Positions 1-64,000 of a DNA stretch of 64,000 nucleotides are shown here, one piece after another (the stretch's first letter is position 1; every line of letters starts with the position of its first letter). The DNA comes from Microvelia longipes (Eukaryota > Arthropoda > Insecta > Hemiptera > Veliidae). The stretch covers positions 47,527,553-47,591,552 of the forward strand of contig JACMZG010001870.1 of the NCBI GenBank assembly GCA_018340805.1. The letters are read 5' to 3'. The notes beneath the pieces are model-generated. The model did no database searches. It saw only the letters and a list, made by a program, of their open reading frames with translations, and was not told the DNA's origin. The position numbers and the translations under genes are program-made.

Positions 1-24
1 TGCGCGCCTGGTCCCAGTCTAGAG

Positions 25-1077
25 CATTGGCGTAACTATGGGCCCACACGGGCCCGCAATGCCCAACGGTTAGGGGCCCCCAAAAAAATAAAAGACAAAA
101 AGCCCCAGTAGAGATTAGTATAGTCTGACTTAACATCAGTAAGTAACGGGGCCCTAAAAGATTTGCATACATCTCTTCGCCTAAAAATGGGGCCCTGGGT
201 GTAATCTTAGTATAGTCTTTCTTAAGAGCATCCAGTCGCGGGCCCTTTGTTTGAGTTTTATACAATCTCTTCACCTCAAAATGGAGCCCTGGGTGTAATC
301 TTAGAATAGTCTTTCTTAAGAGCATCCAGTCGCGGGCCCTTTGTTTGAGTTTTATACAATCTCTTCACCTCAAAATGGAGCCCTGGGTGTAATCTTAGAA
401 TAGTCTTTCTTAAGAGCATCCAGTCGCGGGGCCCCTTGTTTGAGTTTTATATAATCTCTTTACCCAAAAATAGGGCCCCGTTTAATCTTATTATAATCTT
501 TCTAAAAAGCATCCAGTTCGAGGGCTCCTTGTTTGAGTTTTATACAATCTCTTTACCTAAAAATAGGGCCCCGTTTAACCTTAGTATAATCTTTCTTAAA
601 AGCATTCAGTCGCGGGGCCCCTTGTTTAAGTTTTATACTATCTCTTCACCTAAAAATGGGGCCCTGGGTGTAATCTTAGTCATAGTCTTTCTTAAGATCA
701 TCAAGTTACGGCCCCCTAAAAAACTTATGTTTCGCGACAACTAATAACAACCCACCCCATATTCTCTTGATTTCGTATTTATTTATTGATATTTTTTCCC
801 TTATTCCCTTATTTTTTTCACTGCTTCTTTTAAATGGCGTGTGTTTTTTCTAATTTGTAAATTAATAGTCGTTTTTAGTTTTGCTTATACTTTAGTAATT
901 GTTCTAAATTGTTTATATTATACTGCTCAAATGTTCAAACATTAATTTGTAACAACATTAGGTACGGTCGTCTTGTTTTTTCGTGACTATTATATTTATT
1001 TAATATATATATTATATATATAGAGGGCCCCTGAAAAAATCTTGCGGGGGGCCCCCAATAATGTAGTTACGCCCCTG
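25..1077. mobile_element. hAT-like non-autonomous element
   Basis: The element starts CATTGGCGTAACTA and ends TAGTTACGCCCCTG, which are inverted copies of each other. It is flanked on both sides by the 8-bp direct repeat GTCTAGAG (17-24 and 1078-1085), the target-duplication length of hAT transposons. The inside is rich in GGGCCC runs and holds a tandem array. No transposase frame is visible, so it is a passenger element. Confidence 0.6.
182..705. repeat. Tandem array, unit about 94 bp, inside the hAT-like element
   Basis: The phrase ATGGGGCCCTGGGTGTAATC or a variant recurs at about 187, 281, 375, 469, 563 and 655, giving close to six units of about 94 bp. Units differ by a few substitutions; the fourth and fifth share a variant ATAGGGCCCCGTTTAA. 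The open frame at 436-744 is a by-product of the periodicity. Confidence 0.8.
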
Positions 1078-1085
1078 GTCTAGAG

Positions 1086-2632
1086 TGATGTGTGCGAACA
1101 GCTATGACTGGGTGGATATTAAATATTTTTAAAGTTATAGTATATACATTTATGTATTTATTATAATTATGTAATATATTCATAACATCAAAGTCAAAAG
1201 GGCCCAATACTCTAAGGTAGGGCCTAAAGAGCTCCTAAAGACAACTGTTTGTAAATCTCTTTATTTATTTTGCTTGAGCTTTTAAGAGCCCTATACCGTA
1301 AATTAGGGCTATAAATAAGGGCCCTAGCATACTTTATCAGGGCTCTATAGCATCAGCATTAAAGGGCTCTAGATATTTATATTTTTTATTAAAAATTTGT
1401 TTTAAATTTTTATCTTTATGACCCTTATTCAATATACATAGGCGTTTAAGGGCCCCATACGAAGATTAGACCCCTATGATCTAGAGTTTAATTAATTAAA
1501 TTAAGCTTGCAATGATCAATAATACCACTCTCGTTAAAAGTGAACCCCTCTACTTAAGAAGCAATATGGGAACCCCCTCTTTGGGCCCCTTGATATGTAG
1601 GTTTGGGCCCTTTCAGGTCAAACCCTCTTCGGCCCTTTTCGGCTCAGTCCGCCGCTGTCTGTGTTACTTTACTTTTGCTCTATTATTTAATTTTTTTGAA
1701 AGCAACAAATAAAATGTATTTTTATGAAGGTCGTCGAGGACGATTACAAAGAATTCTTTAATCTAATTAATAGACGTAGAATTGTAGCATTTCCTAACAG
1801 CGAATATTATAATATTACAAATACAAAAAACTCAATTTTTGCTGTAAACAATAAAATTGTACAAATGGAAAATAAATTATGCAAAAAAAGGTCCCAACTC
1901 AATCTTCGATCGATTGATCTTCCGTTGGGCACTATACAGATTTTTTCTATCTGGATAAATGTATGCAAAATAAATTATTTATCTTTGCCAGTTTTTAATT
2001 TAGGTGCTTTGGGAGTGACAAAAACTTAGGAGCTATTTTAAAAGAAAACAAATAATAATTATAACACAAAATGAAACATTTATCCTTTTATGAAGGTACA
2101 AAAAAAACTAATCCTACTGAATTGTTTTCAATGTAATTTTAATGATACTTCTTGTCAAATATATTTCATTTCATAAAAGCAAACAAGTTCAAAAAGATAT
2201 CCTATATTTATGAAAATTTCCTAAGGTAGTATATTTTAATATTTTTAAGAATTTATTTCATTTATATATACATCAATGTTTTTAATTTATATTTTAAAAT
2301 TTATTTTATTTTATAAATATTTATTCATCATATTATTTGTGTAATTTAAAATAAATTATTTTAGATAAACATTTTCGTCATATTATAATGGAATAGAATA
2401 CAAAAATTAAATTAAATAATTTTTCTCCTCGGTTATATTTAATTTTATTACATTTTTAATGGATTTATACATAATTATCTTAAATAAATATCTACAAGTG
2501 TTACTAAACAATGTTTATAAACTAATGATATATAACTGATTTATGAATTATAATTTAAGTATGTATTGTAATGCCTTATTTTTTATAATATTTGTTTTAT
2601 TATTTATTTTATATTTTTATTCGTCTACTTTA
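1086..2632. other. AT-rich stretch without a recognisable gene
   Basis: Between 1198 and 1480 there are more GGGCCC and GGGCTCTA motifs, like the interior of the preceding element, so this may be a relative. The rest is AT-rich with only short frames (1512-1712, 1724-2029) that show no family resemblance. Confidence 0.5.
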
Positions 2633-2865
2633 TCTGCCTCCGTAGCCGCGGTCGTTTGTACTGGACTTTAGCACCGGAGGTCCGGGTTCACAGCCCGGGC
2701 TATGCTCTCAGTTTATTATGAATAGAATTTGTTGTAAAAAAATGTCGCCAACTTTAGCTTCACTTTGAGCATAGTAGATGTGACCCGCCCGAGGTGGTTC
2801 GCGCAGGGCGAATACCCTGAAGGGCGAAAGGCCATAAAACGGGCAATTATTATTATTATTATTAT
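2633..2865 (+). mobile_element. tRNA-derived SINE, family 1, near full length
   Basis: The head reads TCTGCCTCCGTAGCCGCGG and is followed at 2685-2695 by GGTTCACAGCC, a good RNA polymerase III B box. The body continues through GAGCATAGTAGATGTGACCC and GGGCGAATACCCTGAAGGGC and ends in an (ATT)n tail at about 2845-2865. Related copies lie at 5193, 6320 (3' part), 27590 (3' part) and 36352, which defines the family. The small frame at 2765-3013 overlaps it and is not a gene. Confidence 0.75.
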
Positions 2866-3183
2866 ATCGTCTCTACTTTATATATTTACTTTATTCTTAT
2901 GTATTATCATATTTGTTTCATTATTTATTTTATATTTTTATTCGTCTACTTTATATAATTACTTTATTCTTATTTATTTTCATAATATTTGTTTTATTAT
3001 TTATTTTTATTAGTCTACTTTATATATTTACTTTATTCTTATTTATTATCATAATATTTAACATTACATAGCTCATAAGCTGTGTAAGAGCGCTTGACTG
3101 GAAGCCTAACTTTTTGCTAACTCATAAACGAAATATAAATAAAAGTTTAATGTGGTACCCGGCTGATAGCTGCTATACCGGTA

Positions 3184-3537
3184 ATGTCTTTGACCCCTCC
3201 AAGGTTAAGGGCGGATTTTCATTTGTTTTCAAAGGGCAAGGGCTGCAACTTTAAGAGAGAGGATGTTATTGATGAAAACTATATCACAGCCGCTTTCATC
3301 AAATCAATGGTTCAACAACATGACCACATCCTAAAATTAAAACCTTCTCCCTCTAAATTTCCATTTACTATAAGAAAATATAATAATAAAACATTTAATG
3401 AGAATCATGCAATTTTAAATGCTATTTTAGTTAAACCTCATATAATTTTGAAACATGTCAAGAAGCGGCTTGAAAACTATGTAAAAAAAGAAGAAACTGA
3501 AAACATAAGGGAGTGGGAGTCGTCAGCCATCTTGTAA
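3184..3537 (+). CDS. Unidentified 117-codon open frame
   Basis: An ATG frame of 117 codons ends at TAA. The product would be basic, with HDHILKLKPSPSKFPF near the middle and a Lys/Glu-rich end. It has no signal peptide, membrane segment or motif I can place. The frame is long for DNA this AT-rich, and its mixture of residues looks protein-like. It could be a small gene, the last exon of an upstream gene (no convincing acceptor was identified) or a relic of a mobile element. It lies just upstream of the possible first exon of the coronin gene. Confidence 0.3.
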   Translation: MSLTPPRLRADFHLFSKGKGCNFKREDVIDENYITAAFIKSMVQQHDHILKLKPSPSKFPFTIRKYNNKTFNENHAILNAILVKPHIILKHVKKRLENYVKKEETENIREWESSAIL

Positions 3538-3764
3538 ACAAATGTTGTCCTTCCGTAGCCGATAAAATTGTTTTTCGATTACGCCGATTGTTTTTTTATT
3601 TTGTTTTATTTAATTATCGTTATTTTAACCCGTTTTTAATCGTATAATGTACTGATTGCCTAATTTAATAATTTTATGTAAAGATTTCGACTGAATCGTG
3701 TTAATTTTTTGTGATATTTAAAAAAAACATAAGTGTTGTGAGTCCTACCCCTCCATATCTGCTG
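3538..3764 (+). promoter_or_regulatory. pod1: Possible 5' non-coding exon and promoter region of the coronin gene
   Basis: The first coding exon is preceded by a splice acceptor at 6461-6462, so a leader exon must lie upstream. The segment ending ATATCTGCTG at 3764 is followed by GTGAGT, the best donor in the stretch. The stretch before it has several CpG-containing motifs, unlike its surroundings. The start of transcription cannot be placed, and other donors are possible. Confidence 0.25.
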
Positions 3765-5192
3765 GTGAGTAATACAACATATTGATATCTTACAACCATT
3801 ATTCTTTATTTCTTAAGTAATTTATCAATTTTTAATTTGTTCTAATTATTAATATTTGAAAATAGTTCGTCAATATTATTTTTTTTAGTGACAAATTCAT
3901 TGTATTGTCCTAGATCAGCACCTCGGTGCATTGTTAAACTGTATAGATTGACAATAAAAATTAATAACTTATTTCTTACGTAGTAAACTTGAAGAACTAG
4001 CATTGCATAATGTTTCTCATTTGAGATGCTTCAAATAAATTAATTTAATAGTGATTTGAACTCATTTAATTTTTTTTTATGTTTCAATCTGAACTTAATA
4101 GGACTTAAAAACTAATATCTTATTTTAATTAATAAAATGCTGTAATTGATAAAGTTTTAGGTTTTATGCTTGAGGATGGCTTAGACAGGCCCAACTCAAC
4201 TAAAGAATTAATGTACATTATGAATGAATGGGGGGCCATTCAAGTCACTCTTGAATACTTTACTCTGTACTTTTTCCTCTCTCAGGGAGGGGGGAGGGGT
4301 CTAAAGTAAAGTGATGTAGAAATTCATACAGTAGGGGTGAGGGGGGGGGGCACAGTGGTCTAACTCCCTGGTTTGAGGTGGTCTTAAAAAACAGGGACTA
4401 GTTGCATCAACTACTGCACCGAGTGCTAGTTTTCATCTTGTACCAACGTTATCAATATTGTTATCAGTTTTAAATCAAGACGTCTATTTATTTATAAACA
4501 TGTTTAGTTGTTCTTAGATGTTTTTTGTTTAGAAAATAAGATAAATTGAGTGTTATTCCATTAAAGAGAACAAATAAAAACACAATGAACACACAAAGAT
4601 AAGAAAAGATAAGAATGAAAGGTTGATGTCAATTGTCAAAATTTTGTGTAAGCAAACCCTTTGTCAGACCCTTAGAATACTTAGACTGGAAGACTATCGA
4701 CTTAATGGTAGAAACATTTGAATTCTGGTCCTTATAACTGGACCAGTTATAAGGACTGGTGGGCGGGGCTTAATTTCTCGCTTTTTGCATGAAAATAAGA
4801 ATATACCAATGATAAAATGAGGCATCTGGAGATAAAATCTTGTACCTTAGGAGTATAATTCTATCTTTCCCCTTGCAATAATTACTAACTATCTTAATAA
4901 ATCCCTTAAATATCTTAAAAACACATTAATATCTCGGCTTTGCCTCGGGAGTTAAATGCTTTGGTTTCCTTGGCTTTCGGCTTAGGAACCCACTAACTAT
5001 TTTGGGAAACAATAGTATTCTTTACTTCGTTGATGCATAAATATCTATTGTGCTTCCTGTGAGTGCCTCCCCACCCATTAGTGAATTTCCTTATGGAAAT
5101 AAAAAAGTTTTGAGTTATACATTGCAGATTAAAACACAATAACCTTTAAAAAAATGCATCCTGTTTTTTTCCTTTGTTGAATTTGTCTTTAA

Positions 5193-5330
5193 TCTGCCTC
5201 CGTAGCCATGATCGTATAGGCAATCGATTTTGGCACCAGAGGTCTGGTGTTCACAGCCTGGACTATGCTCTATAATTATACAGTATTTGTAAAAAAGAGA
5301 CTTTGCCAACTTTAATTTTTGCCAAAAAGA
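5193..5330 (+). mobile_element. SINE family 1, diverged copy lacking its 3' half
   Basis: It matches the copy at 2633 from TCTGCCTCCGTAGCC through the B-box region (GGTGTTCACAGCC) to about GCCAACTTTAA, then the match stops. It lies in the presumed 5' leader intron of the coronin gene. Confidence 0.65.
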
Positions 5331-5516
5331 TGTTTTTCTGCTACTAAAAAGAGCTATTCGTATACTAGAGGGAGTTAAACAAATAGAAACTTGCAAACCT
5401 CTCTTTGTCAAATGGAGAATTATGACAGTCTATGGCTATATTATGGAATGTTTAAAGTATGTTTTGATAAATTTGGGCTCTAAACAAAAACAAGGTGATC
5501 TCCATCACAACGAGAT

Positions 5517-5913
5517 ACAGTCTATCGTTAGTTAAAAATCCCCAAGGTCATAAGTATTTTGGGGATTGACCAATCAGAGAAGCCGCTGCCAACCTCTCAC
5601 TTTTAAGAAAAAAAATCCCTACCACCATAACCGCTGTAGGGAAAAAACTTCTTCCTGGCAATCGTTAACTTGTTTGTAGTTCTTCTTTTGATTACATCGT
5701 TTTGAAACTACTTTCAAAGTTATCTTAAAAATGTTATTTTAAAATAAAACTACACAAAAAAATGTAAAAAAAATTGCCAAGATAATACGGGTATAATAAC
5801 CTGATTTGTTTACCTAGTTTTTTCCCACTCCCTTCTTGCAGGGATTTTTTTTCTTAAAAATCAGTGGTGCCTAAACTGACCTGTCAAGATTTTTAAACTA
5901 AACGATAGACTGT
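5517..5913. mobile_element. Terminal-inverted-repeat element, about 400 bp
   Basis: The left end ACAGTCTATCGTTAGTT and the right end AAACTAAACGATAGACTGT are inverted copies. Further inside, AAAAAAAATCCCT on the left pairs with AGGGATTTTTTTT on the right. There is no coding frame. It is a small non-autonomous element in the leader intron. Confidence 0.55.
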
Positions 5914-6319
5914 AGGAGGGCTGTGACCTCAACTACCATCAGTAAGACTCAATAAAACTTACAAGGTCCTAGTTTCATGGAAATAAAAATATATATCACT
6001 ACCAGATGGTATAGGAGCTCTAAACCTCAAAATGCTTAAACAAGTCAAGAAGTATTATTGCTTAATCCTATGTGTGAACTGAATGATTATTTTAATTTGA
6101 ACTTTAATAATTTGTAATTGTTTCTGTATTTTTTTCCTCATTTCTAGTGTAAAGTGAATTTTTAAATTGATGTTGTAAAATTATATAAATAATAAATAAA
6201 AAAAACAAAAAAATAATATAATAATAAAATAAAAAAAAGAATAAGAAAAAAAAAGAATATCTATTCTATTCTATTTCTATTCTATTTTATTTTATAGAAT
6301 TAAATAAAATTAATTCTTA

Positions 6320-6405
6320 GAGGATAGTAGACTCAACCCACCTGAGGTAGTTCTTGACGGGTGAATACCCTGAAGATGCGAAAGGCCTTAAAACAGGCAT
6401 TTTAT
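6320..6405 (+). mobile_element. SINE family 1, 3' fragment
   Basis: Only the 3' part is present: GGATAGTAGACTCAACCC, GGTGAATACCCTGAAGATGC, then GAAAGGCC and an ATT-rich tail. It stops about 60 bp upstream of the acceptor of the first coding exon. Confidence 0.55.
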
Positions 6406-6474
6406 TATTTTTATTTGTCTTGATCAGTCTCACCGTAATGTGATATTTGTTGTTTTCTGCAGATTTAACTGAAG

Positions 6475-61666
<55,192 letters not shown>

Positions 61667-61904
61667 TTCAAAACATTTATTGTGATATGTCTATTATACC
61701 AAGTAGAATGTCAGATGAACCAACATAAAAAAAAATAAGGAAGGTAATTATTGCAAGGGGAAAAATAACAGTTTACTCTCGAGGTCCATACAAGTTTATC
61801 TCCAGTCATTGACGTCATAGTAAAAATTTGGCACAAATGAGACACTGTAATGTTGTTTCTATATAACTATATTTCATCCAAACCTGAGCATATTCATGTT
61901 TTTA

Positions 61905-62205
61905 TATTAGTAACTTTTTCTCCTTTGGGAGTGAAAAGCGCTTCTTCACTCTCTAAAATCTAATCAACAATTTCACATTATTTACCTTCTGGAGATAAAA
62001 TTACTGTTGATGTCAGTTTTTGTTTACGTTTTGTTATTGATACCCTGTTATAGAAAATGTTTTTTTACTCCCAAGGGTGATAATGTTACTTTTTAGTCTC
62101 AAGGTAATAATTAGTAACCTTTTCTCCCTTGGGAGTGAAAAGCGCTTCTTCACTCTCTAAAAACTAGTCAACAAACGTCACATTATTTACCATCTGGAGA
62201 TAAAT
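61905..62205. repeat. Direct duplication, period about 195 bp
   Basis: GGGAGTGAAAAGCGCTTCTT and TCACATTATTTACC occur at about 61928-61990 and 62129-62190 in the same order. It lies in the presumed 3' flank or untranslated region. Confidence 0.8.
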
Positions 62206-62820
62206 TAATTATTTAGTTGGGAAATGTATTTATAATAATATTTATCGCTCTAGAAATTGATATAATTTACATAACTTACCTCTGTAGACATTTTTTTTAA
62301 ATTAGTCAGTAACCTGTTTGTAAATGATAAGTTTTATGATAAATCCTAAACTGTGTTCTACTAATTTGCCTTGTACTGTTTTAAAAGTTATGCCCAAATT
62401 TATTGTTTTAGTGTATGTGTTGATTTTTAATTTTGTATTGTACGTTTCACAGTTTTAAACACAAATATTAAACAATGCATGTGTATATATATATATCTGT
62501 ATATGTTTACTATTGATCAATGAGCAACTCAAATGTCAAAATTAGTTGAAGTAAATAATATTTTTAATTGATTGTATATTTTTTAGATTGATATACACTT
62601 GTGCATCAAATCCTGTTGAAATACTTATATTATAAAGTCTTCTGCCCTTAAATTATGTGTTGTGGATTTTGTGCAACTTTTTATTTTAAGATAAGATTTA
62701 ATTTATGTTTACAAAACATAAATGTATTCAAAAATTAAGTTTAATGGACTGTGAGAATCTTAATTAGGAAAAGTAATAATGAAGACAGGAGTCCGAGTTT
62801 TATTAGATTAATTTATTTCA

Positions 62821-62860
62821 TCAGAGCTTTCGCACAAGCGATGCTTGGCATCCTCAGTGA
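62821..62860 (-). ncRNA. Hammerhead ribozyme core, element F left arm
   Basis: On the minus strand: UCA, CUGAGGA (62851-62857), extra U, long helix II, GAAA (62828-62831), GC, cleavage after UC, UGA. Confidence 0.68.
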
Positions 62861-63070
62861 ATCTAATAACAAGTAAACAAACCCATAAACCAATTACATT
62901 AAAACAGAAATAAAAAAATACGCATACTAAAACAAAGGAAAAAAACAATTCAAAACAAATGCAAGTTAATTTTAATTTTTATTTTAAATTGTTTTTTGCC
63001 TTGTTTGGTATGTATTTTATATTTTTGTTTTTTGTAATTGGTTTATGGTTTTGTTTACTTGTTATTAGAT

Positions 63071-63110
63071 TCACTGAGGATGCCAAGCATCGCTTGTGCG
63101 AAAGCTCTGA
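63071..63110 (+). ncRNA. Hammerhead ribozyme core, element F right arm
   Basis: TCA, CTGAGGA (63074-63080), extra T, helix II GC plus CAAGC/GCTTG with loop ATC, GAAA (63100-63103), GC, TC, TGA. Same plan as element E with a different variable box base. Confidence 0.7.
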
Positions 63111-63184
63111 TGAAATAAATTAAACTAACAAAACTCTGACTGCTGTTTTCATTATTACTTTTCCTAAATAAATGTATTCTTACC

Positions 63185-63530
63185 ACAAATATATGTTTAG
63201 GGATTCACAAAATATACATTATATTTAGGGATTCACAAAATATACATTATATTTAGGGATTCTCAAAAATACATAATTTTAGGGATTCACAAATATACAT
63301 ATTTTTAGGGATTCACAAAATATATTTAGGGATTCTCAAATATTCATTATATTTAGGGATTCACAAAATATACATTATAGGGTTCTCAAATATACATTAT
63401 ATTAGGGATTCACAAAATATACATATATTTGGGATTCATCACAAATATTCATATATTTAGGGGGATTCACAAAATATAATTATATTGGGATTCACAAATC
63501 ATTATATTTAGGGATTCTCAAAATGTCCAA
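63185..63530. repeat. Tandem array, unit about 28 bp
   Basis: Unit theme TTTAGGGATTCACAAAATAT plus ACATTATA; about 12 units with TTCTCAAA variants. Confidence 0.88.
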
Positions 63531-63644
63531 GTAATTATTATTTATTTTCCGATTAAAACTGTAAATAGGAATGTCAAGGTTTAGATTTCAAGTTCATTCT
63601 CTTTGAGTTTTTTTTAAAGTTGCTCTTTACATCTACCAAACTAA

Positions 63645-63935
63645 TACTAATTAATGTGTGTAGACGAAGGAGCTTTTCATCTGTGAGAAGACGAAGGAGC
63701 CCTTCGTACTATTTAATGTCTGTATACGTAGGAGCCCTTCGTACTAATTAATGTCTATAGACGTAGGAGCGCTTCGTACTAATTAATGTCTGTGGACGTA
63801 GGAGCGCTTCGTACTAATTAATGTCTGTAGACGTAGGAGCCCTTCGTACTATTTAATGTCTGTAGACGTAGGAGCCCTTCGTACTAATTAATGTGTGTAG
63901 GCATAGAAGCCCTTCGTACTGCCTAATGAAAAACT
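63645..63935. repeat. Tandem array, unit about 36 bp
   Basis: Unit theme GTAGACGTAGGAGCCCTTCG plus TACTAATTAATGTCT; about seven units with GCGCTTC and CCCTTC variants. Confidence 0.88.
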
Positions 63936-64000
63936 TAAATTGCCAAAAAAACAAAGAGAAATTCTATTTCGCAATGCTTTATCAGATTATTATTTTTTTC

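Larger units (their letters stand above)
62765..63175. mobile_element. Foldback element with two facing hammerheads (element F)
   Basis: GAAAAGTAATAATGAAGACA on the left mirrors CATTATTACTTTTCC on the right. The arms, of about 110-200 bp, include TTTGTTTACTTGTTATTAGA / TCTAATAACAAGTAAACAAA. Confidence 0.78.

Noticed and set aside
436..744. 102-codon frame near the window start
   Set aside because: It is produced by the 94-bp tandem array; the protein repeats with the DNA period.
2660..2700. tRNA gene suggested by GGTTCACAGCC
   Set aside because: Same reasoning: repeated several times in the window with a common 3' body, hence a SINE.
3060..3115. tRNA-like TAGCTCATAAGCTG and AAGAGCGC followed by TTTTT
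   Set aside because: Only an A-box-like half is present; there is no B box or acceptor stem.

Overview
The window is AT-rich eukaryotic nuclear DNA, and its gene content points to an arthropod, most likely an insect. One protein-coding gene can be supported with confidence: the orthologue of coronin-7, called pod1 in Drosophila, on the + strand. Its coding part is cut into at least 21 exons between 6475 and 58679, plus a terminal exon for which two candidates exist (59604 or 61478). Every junction is GT/AG and the exon phases agree from exon to exon. The joined frame is about 1166 codons before the terminal exon. It has the coronin-7 plan: a first coronin beta-propeller (exons 1-8), a Pro/Ser/charged linker (exons 9-12), a second coronin propeller (exons 13-19), and a Gln-rich segment followed by an acidic tail ending in Glu-Trp (exons 20-21). 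Such proteins act on Arp2/3 actin, microtubules and Golgi traffic.

About 3.5 kb of coding sequence is spread over about 52 kb, so the introns dominate and they are packed with repeats. Five classes can be read directly. (1) At least a dozen tandem arrays with units of about 20-95 bp lie in the introns and flanks, nearly every intron having its own unrelated unit. (2) There are several families of terminal-inverted-repeat or foldback elements, including hAT-like elements with 8-bp target duplications, a deleted mariner, a 2.3-kb element with about 230-bp inverted repeats, and families present three or four times. (3) Two tRNA-derived SINE families are present. (4) Remnants of several non-LTR retrotransposons are present; the longest (48950-50857, minus strand) keeps part of the reverse transcriptase, RNase H and a CCHC knuckle. 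(5) A set of inverted-repeat elements carries hammerhead-ribozyme cores.

The hammerheads are the most notable signal. I count 14 intact-looking cores (CTGANGA, hairpin, GAAA, very short helix III, UH cleavage site, matching helix I) at nine loci. Five loci carry two cores facing each other on opposite strands. Very short helix III is the style known from Penelope-like retroelement terminal repeats, but no Penelope reverse transcriptase or GIY-YIG domain is visible here. All 14 share one extra U between the CTGANGA box and helix II.

Region by region: 1-1085 is a hAT-like element; 2633-6462 holds SINEs, an unidentified 117-codon frame and a possible 5' leader exon; 6463-20145 is propeller 1; 20146-40909 holds the linker exons in very large repeat-filled introns; 40910-54326 is propeller 2; 54327-61666 is the tail; 61667-64000 is 3' flank with a duplication, a hammerhead foldback and two tandem arrays.
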